64,000 nucleotides of DNA, from positions 1 to 64,000 of the forward strand of contig NZ_LQIW01000003.1 in NCBI RefSeq assembly GCF_001500025.1, given 5' to 3'. The stretch's first letter is position 1. The number at the start of each line of letters is the position of its first letter. Of the stretch, positions 56,795-64,000 are shown one piece after another. The DNA comes from Mycobacterium sp. IS-1590 (GTDB lineage Bacteria > Actinomycetota > Actinomycetes > Mycobacteriales > Mycobacteriaceae). Under the pieces are notes generated by a model. It made no database searches, was not told the DNA's origin, and was given only the letters and a program-made list of their open reading frames with translations. Both the position numbers and the translations under genes were made by a program.

Positions 56795-57498
56795 CGGTCG
56801 TCTTGGGTCGGCGGCAGCATCGGCGACGGGTGTGGCCGGCTACGGAACGCCTCGAGCGACCCGCCCACTTCGACGATGCCGCACAACGCATTCCACGACA
56901 GCATGGTCAAGTAGTCGATCAGCTCGTCGGAGCTCATGCGCCGATTCGACATCCACGAGTGCGTCGCCAGCTGAACCCCGCCGACCGTGTGGTAAGCCCA
57001 CGGCTCGACACCCCCGGTGTCCATACCGGCCTCCTGCATCCGGCGTCGCAACATCACCGCCAACATGCGGGCGATGATCTGCTCACTCGTTGCGACCGCG
57101 CGGCTCTTGCTTGCCGAGTTGTTCGCCATCACGAACTCATAGGGTTCGGGTTCGGCGGCCACCGTTTCGACGTAGACCCGGATGACTTCGCGCGTCAGCT
57201 CGTACCCGTCCAGGTTCGATGACAGCGCCGCGGCCATGTTCGGGATCAGCGTGGTCTGCGCGAACCGCATCATCACCGCGGTCGTCAGGTCGTTCTTGTC
57301 GACGAAGTAGCGGTACAGCACCGTCTTCGAGACACCGATCTCGGCCGCGATCTCGTCCATGCTGACGCCGCTGCCGAGGCGGCGGATCGCCTCCAGGGTG
57401 CCATCCACCAGCTCGTTGCGGCGCTCTACCTTGTGCTTGTGCCAACGCCGCTTGCGGCCGTCTGTCTTGACCGCGATCGCTTCGGACTGTTGTGCCAC
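56791..57498 (-). CDS. TetR family regulator (Rv0472c-like)
   Basis: A 235-aa regulator. The N-terminal part is very basic (DGRKRRWHKHKVERRNEL), then the helix-turn-helix SMDEIAAEIGVSKTVLYRYF. GTG 57498 was chosen from the family length; an open frame extends to 57804 inside the divergent gene region. It is divergent from the DUF445 gene across about 100 bp and co-transcribed with ppk2. Possible targets are both neighbours. Confidence 0.86.
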   Translation of the reverse strand: MAQQSEAIAVKTDGRKRRWHKHKVERRNELVDGTLEAIRRLGSGVSMDEIAAEIGVSKTVLYRYFVDKNDLTTAVMMRFAQTTLIPNMAAALSSNLDGYELTREVIRVYVETVAAEPEPYEFVMANNSASKSRAVATSEQIIARMLAVMLRRRMQEAGMDTGGVEPWAYHTVGGVQLATHSWMSNRRMSSDELIDYLTMLSWNALCGIVEVGGSLEAFRSRPHPSPMLPPTQDDR

Positions 57499-57601
57499 TA
57501 TCCCCGTGATCCGTTCCGTAGTTCCCCTTGATAGTACGGCTGATCTTGACGTCGCGTGTTGTCGGACCAGGGTGGCGCGCGTCGTAGCGGATGATGGTGG
57601 G

Positions 57602-58942
57602 GTGGCACACAGACTGAGCGCCGGGCGACCCGCCGCGGCGGCTCCGCCCGCTCCGCGGAGAAGCTTCGCCGAATCGTTGGCGGGGGCCGACTCCGTCGCC
57701 GATGCGGAGCGTCGCCGTTCGCTGCGGCGCATGAAGGTCGTCGCGCTGAGTTTCCTCATCGGTGCCTCGGTCGTCTTCCTGATCTGCACCTGGGCCCAAT
57801 CCACCGGTAACGCGCCGGACTGGGTCGGCTATGTGCGCGCGGCCGCCGAGGCCGGCATGGTCGGTGCGCTCGCGGACTGGTTCGCGGTCACCGCCCTGTT
57901 CAAACACCCGCTGGGCATCCCGATCCCGCACACCGCGATCATCAAGCGCAAGAAGGACCAGCTCGGTGAGGGCCTCGGCACCTTCGTCCGCGAGAACTTC
58001 CTGTCGGCTGAAGTCGTGTCGGCCAAGCTGCGCAACGCCGAGGTCGCCGGTCGGCTGGGCAAGTGGCTCTCCGACCGCTCGCACGCCGAACGCGTTGCCG
58101 CCGAAACCGCCACCGTGCTGCGAGTTCTCGTGGAGATGCTGCGCGACGAGGATGTGCAGCAGGTGCTGGACCGGATGATCGTCAAGCGCGTCGCCGAGCC
58201 GCAGTGGGGTCCTCCCATCGGTCGCGTGCTGGCCACGCTGTTGGCCGAACACCGGCAGGAGGCGCTGCTGCAACTGCTCGCCGACCGCGCCTTCCAGTGG
58301 TCCCTCAACGCCGGACCCGTGATCGACCGGGTCATCGAGCGCGATTCGCCAACCTGGTCCCCGCGCTGGGTGGACCACCTCGTCGGCGACCGCATCCACC
58401 GCGAGTTGATGGACTTCACCGACAAGGTTCGACGCAACCCGGACCACGAACTGCGGCGGTCGGCGACCCGGTTCCTGTTCGAGTTCGCCGACGACCTCCA
58501 GCACGATCAGGCCACCATCGAGCGCGCCGAGAACGTCAAGGAACAGGTCATGGCCCGCGAGGAGGTCACCCGCGCCGCGGAGACCGCCTGGACGGCGGCC
58601 AAGCGCATCCTGTTTGAGTCGGTCGACGACCCCTCATCGACGCTGCGCACGCGGATAGCCGACAGCGTGATGCTGATCGGGGAGTCCTTGCGCGACGACG
58701 CCGACCTGCGCGACAAGGTGGACAACTGGATCATCCGGGCGGCCCAGCACCTGGTCGCTCAGTACGGCGTGGAGATCACCGCGATCATCACCGAAACCAT
58801 CGAACGGTGGGACGCCGACGAGGCCAGTCGCCGCATCGAGCTGCACGTCGGACGCGACCTGCAATTCATCCGGATCAACGGAACCGTGGTCGGCGCGCTG
58901 GCGGGTCTGGTCATCTATTCCGTAGCCCAACTTATATTCTGA
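57602..58942 (+). CDS. DUF445 family membrane protein (Rv0473-like)
   Basis: A 446-aa protein anchored at both ends: helix near residues 37-60 at the N-terminus, helix at the very C-terminus (VVGALAGLVIYSVAQLIF). The family signature ADWFAVTALFKHPLGIPIPH is near residue 78. The middle is a long helical region. GTG 57602 is taken as the start; GTG 57572 is in frame. No function is established for the family. Confidence 0.82.
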   Translation: MAHRLSAGRPAAAAPPAPRRSFAESLAGADSVADAERRRSLRRMKVVALSFLIGASVVFLICTWAQSTGNAPDWVGYVRAAAEAGMVGALADWFAVTALFKHPLGIPIPHTAIIKRKKDQLGEGLGTFVRENFLSAEVVSAKLRNAEVAGRLGKWLSDRSHAERVAAETATVLRVLVEMLRDEDVQQVLDRMIVKRVAEPQWGPPIGRVLATLLAEHRQEALLQLLADRAFQWSLNAGPVIDRVIERDSPTWSPRWVDHLVGDRIHRELMDFTDKVRRNPDHELRRSATRFLFEFADDLQHDQATIERAENVKEQVMAREEVTRAAETAWTAAKRILFESVDDPSSTLRTRIADSVMLIGESLRDDADLRDKVDNWIIRAAQHLVAQYGVEITAIITETIERWDADEASRRIELHVGRDLQFIRINGTVVGALAGLVIYSVAQLIF

Positions 58943-58953
58943 CCTGCGCTAAC

Positions 58954-58988
58954 GAGTGCTTGCAAAAGTTAGCACTCCGTCGTACGGT
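58954..58988 (+). promoter_or_regulatory. Promoter with overlapping inverted repeat (reversed CIRCE-like halves)
   Basis: TTGCAA (58960-58965), 17 bp, TACGGT (58983-58988) form a good SigA promoter for the regulator gene at 59032. GAGTGCT (58954-58960) and AGCACTC (58971-58977) are a perfect inverted repeat across the -35 box and spacer. TTAGCACTC equals a CIRCE half-site, but the halves face the opposite way from a true CIRCE. Probably an operator, perhaps for the XRE regulator itself. Confidence 0.6.
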
Positions 58989-59031
58989 AGGTGAGTCGCT
59001 TACTGGATACCCGATGCGCGGAGGGCTTCGT

Positions 59032-59460
59032 ATGTCGCAGGATGAGAATCTTGCCGTCGTCGTGTCCAACGCTGCGCAGACCGCCGCGCAGGACATCGGC
59101 ACGTTCATTCGGACGCAGCGCGAGGCCGCTCAGGTATCCGTACGACAGCTGGCCGAGAAGGCCGGAGTCAGCAATCCCTACCTCAGCCAGATCGAGCGGG
59201 GATTGCGCAAACCCTCCGCCGACGTGCTCAACCAGATCGCCAAGGCGTTGCGGTTGTCGGCGGAGGTGCTCTACGTGCGGGCCGGGATTCTCGAGCCCAG
59301 CGAGAAGAGCGAGGTGCGCGACGCCATCGTCAACGACACGGTGATCACCGAGCGGCAGAAGCAGGTGCTGCTCGACATCTACACGTCGTTCTGTCAGCAG
59401 AACGAGGCCGAAGTTGACGAGACAGGTAGCGACACAGAACAGGAGTCGTCGACTGAATAG
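59032..59460 (+). CDS. XRE-family transcriptional regulator (Rv0474-like)
   Basis: A 142-aa regulator: XRE helix-turn-helix VSVRQLAEKAGVSNPYLSQIERGLRKPS, around residues 36-63 (in part), then a C-terminal helical tail rich in Glu (NEAEVDETGSDTEQESS). GGAGGG lies before ATG 59032. It sits before hbhA, 58 bp away, and may regulate it and itself through the inverted repeat at 58954-58977. The order matches Rv0474-Rv0475. Confidence 0.87.
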   Translation: MSQDENLAVVVSNAAQTAAQDIGTFIRTQREAAQVSVRQLAEKAGVSNPYLSQIERGLRKPSADVLNQIAKALRLSAEVLYVRAGILEPSEKSEVRDAIVNDTVITERQKQVLLDIYTSFCQQNEAEVDETGSDTEQESSTE

Positions 59461-59518
59461 AGACTCCACTTTCTGAACCCGAACGCAAGCCAACGACATA
59501 CCTTGAGAAAGGAACACC

Positions 59519-60151
59519 ATGGCCAAGAACACCCCCGCCAAGAACCAGCCCACCCCCGACGACCTCAAGGCGCCGTTGCTCGCCGCCGTCGGTGCCGCCG
59601 ACCTCGCCCTCGAGCGGGTCAACGAGATCGTCGCCGCCCTTCGTGAGCGTGCCGACGACGCCCGCACCGATTCGCGTAGCCGCGTCGAGGGGACCCGTGC
59701 GCGGATCGACCGGTTGCAGGAGGACCTGCCGACGCAGTTCGGTGAGCTGCGCGACCGTCTGAGCTCCGACGAGCTGCGCAAGTTCGCCGAGACCTACGCC
59801 GAGGCGGCGCAGACCACCTACAACAAGCTCGTCGAGCGTGGTGAGGCCGCACTCGAGCGCCTGCGCAGCCAGCCCGGCTTCAGCGAGGCCGCCGGCCGTG
59901 TCGAGGGCTACACCGACCAGGCCGTCGAGCTGACCCAGGAGGCACTGGGCAACGTGGCCGCGCAGACCCGCGCCGTGGGTGAGCGTGCCGCCAAACTGGT
60001 CGGCGTGGAGCTGCCCAAGAAGGCGGACAAGGGTGCCGCGCCGGTGAAGAACGCCGCCAAGAAGGCTCCGGCCAAGGCCCCGGCGAAGAAGACCCCGGCC
60101 AAGAAGGCTCCGGCCAAGAAGGCTGCGGCCAAGAAGGTCACCCAGAAGTAA
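59519..60151 (+). CDS. hbhA: Heparin-binding hemagglutinin HbhA
   Basis: A 210-aa surface adhesin. The N-terminal part is helical, with a long coiled coil (residues ~30-115). The C-terminal part (about residue 160 on) is a Lys/Ala/Pro repeat region ([21 protein letters not shown]), the heparin-binding, methylated tail. AAAGGA lies 6 bp before the ATG. No signal peptide is evident, as in the known protein. In M. tuberculosis HbhA mediates binding to epithelial cells and dissemination; in non-pathogens it links to lipid bodies. Confidence 0.93.
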   Translation: MAKNTPAKNQPTPDDLKAPLLAAVGAADLALERVNEIVAALRERADDARTDSRSRVEGTRARIDRLQEDLPTQFGELRDRLSSDELRKFAETYAEAAQTTYNKLVERGEAALERLRSQPGFSEAAGRVEGYTDQAVELTQEALGNVAAQTRAVGERAAKLVGVELPKKADKGAAPVKNAAKKAPAKAPAKKTPAKKAPAKKAAAKKVTQK

Positions 60152-60217
60152 GGACGCGACAGCGGGTCGGAAGGCCCAAAGTCGACCGAGGGGACGTAAC
60201 CCGCTTAGTCTTGAAGC

Positions 60218-60502
60218 GTGCAGCTCCAAGGCTTGGTGGGTTACGTCCTCTTCTTTTTGCAGATCGCCGTGCTCGCGACGACGGTGTACGCGTTCGTCCA
60301 CGCGGCGATGCAACGGCCGGACGCGTATCCGGCCGCCGACAAACTGACCAAGCCGGTCTGGTTGGTCATCCTCGGGGTCGCCGGGTTGCTCGCGCTGGTC
60401 CTCGGTTCCGTGCTCGGCCCCGCCATCGCCGCCGTCGCGGCCGGTGTCTACCTGGTCGATGTGCGGCCCAAGCTGCTCGAGGTCCAGGGGAAGTCCCGGT
60501 AG
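60218..60502 (+). CDS. DUF2516 family membrane protein (Rv0476-like)
   Basis: A 94-aa protein with two transmembrane helices (about residues 8-28 and 46-78). GTG 60218 is the start. Its stop (TAG) shares a base with the GTG of the following exported-protein gene (TAGTG). Conserved in position after hbhA. Function unknown. Confidence 0.78.
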   Translation: MQLQGLVGYVLFFLQIAVLATTVYAFVHAAMQRPDAYPAADKLTKPVWLVILGVAGLLALVLGSVLGPAIAAVAAGVYLVDVRPKLLEVQGKSR

Positions 60503-60936
60503 TGCGTCGAGTCATCGCGGTCGTCGTCATGGCGGCCGGTTTCCTGGTGCCTGCGCTGGCCGGCCCCGTGGCGTCGGCGAATCCTGCGCCGCCTGCCGAC
60601 CCGACGACGCCGGCCCCGCCGTTGGTCGATCACGTCGAATGGGCCAAGTGGGGCGATCTGTCGAGTCTGCGGGTGTATCCGACCGCGGCCGGCCGCCGGG
60701 CGTCCGGGTTGGCCACCCCGGCTCAGGGCGAGGCGGCCTGGGTCGAGGTGCTCGCGCTCGCCCCCGATGCGGACATCCCGGGTATGAAACCGCAATTCGT
60801 CTGTCACTGGGAGTTCGCCGAGTACTACCAACCCGGTAAGACCAGCTGGAATCTCGAGCCGTGGCGCCCCGAGGTCTCCTATGACCAGATGGTGGAGACC
60901 GGCTGCAACCCCGGCGGTACCGAAGAGCCGTTCTGA
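60502..60936 (+). CDS. Secreted protein, DUF2599-like (Rv0477-like)
   Basis: A 144-aa exported protein with a signal peptide ([19 protein letters not shown], likely cleavage at ASA-N near residue 26), a Pro-rich linker and a compact domain. Two Cys, in [13 protein letters not shown] and METGCNPGG, could form a disulfide, and Trp-rich segments ([17 protein letters not shown]) surround them. Starts 1 bp inside the previous stop and ends 1 bp into deoC, so it belongs to a three-gene unit. Confidence 0.8.
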   Translation: MRRVIAVVVMAAGFLVPALAGPVASANPAPPADPTTPAPPLVDHVEWAKWGDLSSLRVYPTAAGRRASGLATPAQGEAAWVEVLALAPDADIPGMKPQFVCHWEFAEYYQPGKTSWNLEPWRPEVSYDQMVETGCNPGGTEEPF

Positions 60937-61628
60937 TGACTCACAGCTACCGACGCGACGAGGTCGCCGGGCTGGTCGATCACACACTGCTCAAGCCCGA
61001 AGCGACCGAGGCCGACGTCGCCGCGGTCGCCGAGGAGGCTGGGGCGCTCGGGGTCTACGCCGTCTGCGTGTCGCCGTCGATGGTGTCGGTCGCCAGACGG
61101 TCCGGTTCGCCGTCGCAGGTGGTGTGTGCGGTGGTCGGATTCCCCTCGGGCAAACACCTTTCGGCGATCAAAGCTTCCGAGGCGCGGCTCGCGGTCGAAG
61201 CCGGCGCGGGTGAGATCGACATGGTGATCGATGTGGGGGCGGCGCTGCACGGCGACTTCGCTGCGGTGCGTGCCGACGTCGAGGCGGTGCGTACCGAGAT
61301 CGGGCCCCGCGCGACGTTGAAAGTGATCGTCGAGTCCGCCGCGCTACTTCTGCTCGGCGACGAGCAGACATTGCTGGGTGCCTGCCGGGCCGCGGCGGAG
61401 GCAGGCGCCGATTTCGTCAAGACCTCCACGGGATTTCATCCCGCAGGCGGGGCGTCGGTGCGCGCCGTGGAGCTGATGACGACGGTGGGTCCGCAAGTCA
61501 AAGCCAGCGGCGGCATCCGGACCGCCGATGACGCGATCGCGATGCTGAACGCCGGCGCCACCCGATTGGGGTTGTCGGCGACCAGGGCGGTGCTCGAGGG
61601 CTTTCCGAAAGCCGACCGCCGACAGTAA
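60936..61628 (+). CDS. deoC: Deoxyribose-phosphate aldolase
   Basis: Cleaves 2-deoxyribose 5-phosphate to glyceraldehyde 3-phosphate and acetaldehyde. The 230-aa TIM barrel has the Schiff-base Lys in [10 protein letters not shown] near residue 160, the early [10 protein letters not shown] segment near residue 10, and the late KASGGIRT with its helper Lys. ATG 60936 shares one base with the previous stop (TGATG). Confidence 0.94.
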   Translation: MTHSYRRDEVAGLVDHTLLKPEATEADVAAVAEEAGALGVYAVCVSPSMVSVARRSGSPSQVVCAVVGFPSGKHLSAIKASEARLAVEAGAGEIDMVIDVGAALHGDFAAVRADVEAVRTEIGPRATLKVIVESAALLLLGDEQTLLGACRAAAEAGADFVKTSTGFHPAGGASVRAVELMTTVGPQVKASGGIRTADDAIAMLNAGATRLGLSATRAVLEGFPKADRRQ

Positions 61629-61729
61629 TTTACGCGCCTAATCGAAATTTGCCGTATAGTGACGTCCGCCCCCGACGGCTGGAACCATCACCATCTGCGT
61701 ACACGGGAAACCGTGGATAGGATCCGATC

Positions 61730-62026
61730 ATGATGACTCAAAGCGGTTTGCTTCGTCGAACGCTGGCCGGAGCGGGGGTGACCGCGGTGCTGGCGATGGG
61801 TGCGTTCACCGCCGGCTGCGCCCGGGAAGAGGAACCGGCGCCCGAGACGTCGACCACGACGACGACGACAACCACCACCACTACGGCGCCGCCTCCTCCC
61901 GCTACGCCGACGGAGAAGGCGCCGCGCATCGATCCCAATGAGCCGAACCCGTTCTCGCCCACCGTTCATGCGCCGCCGGCTCCCGGTCCGACGCCCGGTC
62001 GGCACCGCGGTCCTCACGGCCAGTAG
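61730..62026 (+). CDS. Small Thr-rich lipoprotein
   Basis: A 98-aa exported lipoprotein: signal peptide to residue 29, with Cys 30 in FTAGC. A run of twelve Thr follows (residues ~42-53), then a Pro-rich tail. The Thr run is encoded by mixed ACG/ACC/ACA/ACT codons, so it is less prone to slippage than a pure repeat. Its last 59 bp overlap the start of the S53 peptidase gene. No family known. Confidence 0.68.
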   Translation: MMTQSGLLRRTLAGAGVTAVLAMGAFTAGCAREEEPAPETSTTTTTTTTTTTAPPPPATPTEKAPRIDPNEPNPFSPTVHAPPAPGPTPGRHRGPHGQ

Positions 62027-63596
62027 GCCCGGGGCCGCCTTACTGTTCACCGCCGCGCTGCTCATCGCAGCGTCGGGTGCGTGTGCATCGCGCACCCCGG
62101 CGGTGATCACCGGCCCCTATGCGGCGTTGCTGGCGAGTTCGACCGACCTGGGCCCCTCACGTTCGGCGGACGCGCAACTCACCGTCACGCTCGGCGGACC
62201 GGAACGTCCAGCCGCCTTGATGGGCTGGGCGGACGCGCGCGACCTCTGGGTGCGCTGGCGGCCCGGTGACGCATGGGCGATCGTCGAGGGAACGGCCGGG
62301 GATCTCGCGCGGGCGTTCGGGATTCCGGTGCGCGACTACCGGTCTCCGAAGGGCGAGGAGTTCTACGCCTCGCCCGAACAGCCGGCGATACCGGCGGAAC
62401 TCCGCGACGACGTCACCGCGGTCGGGCGGGTGATGAGCTACACCCCGTACCGCATGAAGCGGCCCGACTTCGTTCCCCTCGACGTGCCCAAGGGCGGGCT
62501 GACGCCCGACGGATTGTTGTCGGCGTACAACGCGACGCCGTTGGCGGACGCCGGTTTCACCGGTGCGGGCGCAACGATCGTCATCTTCGCGTTCGACAGC
62601 GTCGAGCAGGAGGACCTCGACCTGTTCGCCGATACGTCCGGATTACCGCGCTTCACGCCCGAGATCGTCGGCGGCAAGCCGTCCGAGGTGCACGGTGAGA
62701 CGGCGATGGATCTGCAAGTGGCGCACGCGATTGCGCCCGATGCGCGGCTTGTGGTGGTCAACGCCCGGCCGACGGTGGAGGGCGACGGCAGCTACGAGAA
62801 GCTCGGGAGGCTGTTCGAACAGGTCGACCGTGACTACCCGGGCGCGGTGTGGAGTCTGTCGATCGGCTGGGGATGCGAGGCGTTCGTCACCGCGGCCGAT
62901 CTGGCTCCGGTCGAGGCGGCCTTGACGGCGGCCCAGCGGCGCGGCACAACGGCCTTCGACGCCAGCGGGGACACCGCCGGTCTGGAGTGCAAAGGCGGAG
63001 ACCGATGGTCGGCTCCGCCGGGACCCGACGACATCGGTGTCGACGCGGTCGCCTCCCTTCCCACGATGACGTCGGTCGGAGGCACCACGCTGTCGACCGG
63101 TGCGCGTGGGCAGTGGCTGGCCGAACACGCGTGGGTGGATTCGCCGCTGTCGCAGGGCAGTAGCGGCGGGGTGGCGAAGTTGTTCGCCCGGCCGGCGTGG
63201 CAGGACAAATTGGATGTCGAGCGTGACACCGAGCGCCGCCGGCTACTCCCCGACGTCTCGGCGGTCGCCGATCCTTTCACCGGTGTGCGGTTCATCTACG
63301 GCCAGCGCGAGGTCGTCGGCGGCGGCACGTCGCAATCGGCCCCGATCTGGGCGGCACTCACTGTGCTGATGAACCAGTACCTGGTGGCCAACGGTGGACG
63401 ACCGGTCGGAAACCTCAATCCCGTGCTCTACCAGGTGGCCTCCGGGTCCCGTCTACCCGGCTTCCGTGATGTGATCAAGGGCGGCAACGCCGTCGATCTG
63501 GCGGCACCTGGATACGACCTGGTGACGGGCCTGGGCAGCCCGAACATCGAGAATCTCGCACGCAACATCCTCGACCTGCAGAAGACGTCGCGTTGA
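61968..63596 (+). CDS. S53 (sedolisin/kumamolisin-like) serine peptidase, exported
   Basis: A 542-aa exported acid-type peptidase. An Arg-rich start is followed by a hydrophobic signal sequence ending near ASGACAS (Cys near 38; the lipobox is imperfect). The S53 catalytic set is present: Glu and Asp of GETAMDLQ near residue 243, oxyanion Asp in ASGDTAGLE near residue 335, and Ser in GGGTSQSAPIW near residue 455. The propeptide is short compared with kumamolisins. ATG 61968 lies inside the lipoprotein gene; no other start gives a signal peptide. Its stop overlaps the next gene by 4 bp (TTGA). Confidence 0.85.
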   Translation: MRRRLPVRRPVGTAVLTASRPGAALLFTAALLIAASGACASRTPAVITGPYAALLASSTDLGPSRSADAQLTVTLGGPERPAALMGWADARDLWVRWRPGDAWAIVEGTAGDLARAFGIPVRDYRSPKGEEFYASPEQPAIPAELRDDVTAVGRVMSYTPYRMKRPDFVPLDVPKGGLTPDGLLSAYNATPLADAGFTGAGATIVIFAFDSVEQEDLDLFADTSGLPRFTPEIVGGKPSEVHGETAMDLQVAHAIAPDARLVVVNARPTVEGDGSYEKLGRLFEQVDRDYPGAVWSLSIGWGCEAFVTAADLAPVEAALTAAQRRGTTAFDASGDTAGLECKGGDRWSAPPGPDDIGVDAVASLPTMTSVGGTTLSTGARGQWLAEHAWVDSPLSQGSSGGVAKLFARPAWQDKLDVERDTERRRLLPDVSAVADPFTGVRFIYGQREVVGGGTSQSAPIWAALTVLMNQYLVANGGRPVGNLNPVLYQVASGSRLPGFRDVIKGGNAVDLAAPGYDLVTGLGSPNIENLARNILDLQKTSR

Positions 63597-64000
63597 CCGA
63601 AGCGTCGCCACGCCGCCGACGCCGGTGGCGAGATCCCTTGACGAGCACCCTGTTTCCGCACGTGTCGACCTCATCGAGGGTGACGCTCGGGACGGCGATG
63701 GCAGCCTTGGCGGCCATGCTCGCCGGGTTCGCGGTGCTGCGTTGGCAGGCACCGCTGATCGCGATCGGTGCCGTCGGTGTGGCGCTGGTGTTCGTCGCCT
63801 ATCTGCGTCAGGCAAGTCACGACGTAGCGGTACGGCAGTTGGTCTTGACCGCAGCGCTGGCCGCGGCGCTCGGTGCCGGGTGGGCGTTGGCAACCGGCGG
63901 CATCATCGCCGAGTCTCACGATGTCGCACTCAGCGGCGGTGAGCTCGACCGCGAAAAGCTGTTGACGGGCATCGCGATACCGGTCGGTGGCGCGATCGTG
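63593..64000 (+). CDS. Membrane protein, truncated at the right edge
   Basis: An open frame from TTG 63593 (overlapping the peptidase stop as TTGA) to the window end, about 136 codons. After a basic N-terminus (SPRRRRRWRDP) come three hydrophobic helices (about residues 37-52, 56-72, 83-100), a loop with EKLLTG and the start of another helix. It is co-transcribed with the S53 peptidase. Too little is visible to name a family. Confidence 0.65.
   Translation, partial: MTEASPRRRRRWRDPLTSTLFPHVSTSSRVTLGTAMAALAAMLAGFAVLRWQAPLIAIGAVGVALVFVAYLRQASHDVAVRQLVLTAALAAALGAGWALATGGIIAESHDVALSGGELDREKLLTGIAIPVGGAIV

Overview
The window is high-GC actinobacterial DNA that reads as a mycobacterium, most likely a fast-growing Mycolicibacterium-type species. 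Evidence: many genes with GTG starts and 1-4 bp stop/start overlaps; hallmark families (hsp65-type GroEL2, MmpS/MmpL, HbhA with a Lys/Ala/Pro-rich tail, RamB next to isocitrate lyase, PPK2, DUF2580/EspC-like ESX protein); and gene order that matches, from memory, the M. tuberculosis Rv0435c-Rv0440 and Rv0456c-Rv0478 segments, with blocks added or replaced between them.

Layout. 0.1-6.2 kb: minus-strand block of a Cdc48-like double AAA ATPase, phosphatidylserine synthase and decarboxylase (phosphatidylethanolamine synthesis), MoeA (molybdenum cofactor) and an SDR. 6.3-16.3 kb: two bacterial-PH-domain membrane proteins, an FAD monooxygenase, a HAD phosphatase, an SRPBCC protein, an SF2 helicase divergent from a UvrA paralogue that lacks the UvrB-binding insertion, and a cupin. 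16.4-18.9 kb: TetR gene, then groEL2 behind two CIRCE operators and followed by a strong terminator. 19-29.1 kb: accessory metabolism (SDR, carboxymuconolactone decarboxylase-like protein, D-aminoacylase-type amidohydrolase, glyoxalase-fold protein, DinB, PAP2, TetR plus aldehyde dehydrogenase with a perfect palindrome between them, DUF2889, enoyl-CoA hydratase).

29.1-33.7 kb is the clearest accessory island: a decayed cytochrome P450, then a four-gene minus-strand cassette (PknH-sensor-like lipoprotein, EspC-like protein, 502-aa protein with a glycine-zipper C-terminus, multi-span membrane protein) that looks like a type VII secretion substrate/immunity-type module. 33.8-36 kb: efeO-efeB iron/haem system with candidate IdeR boxes. 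36-40.6 kb: an S9 oligopeptidase, then a 26-codon peptide gene with a perfect Shine-Dalgarno, translationally coupled to a PhyH-type 2-oxoglutarate dioxygenase, with an MFS exporter-type gene convergent to it. This is the best candidate for an undescribed small biosynthetic or modification unit. 40.7-43.6 kb: aldehyde dehydrogenase, DUF779 and two membrane proteins. 43.6-47.8 kb: TetR/MmpS/MmpL efflux unit. 47.9-55 kb: central carbon genes (LpdC, RamB, thioesterase, isocitrate lyase, FadB2) for growth on fatty acids and acetate. 55-64 kb: DUF559 nuclease, PPK2 with its TetR, DUF445 protein, Rv0474-like regulator and HbhA, DUF2516 and DUF2599-like proteins, DeoC, a Thr-rich lipoprotein, an S53 sedolisin-type peptidase and a truncated membrane protein at the window edge.

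Two families of short dispersed inverted repeats occur between genes: family A around 75-107, 18942-18966 and 42261-42327; family B at 26277-26327 and 55881-55936. I saw no tRNA or rRNA genes, insertion sequences or CRISPR arrays. All gene-free gaps between annotated genes are under 300 bases.
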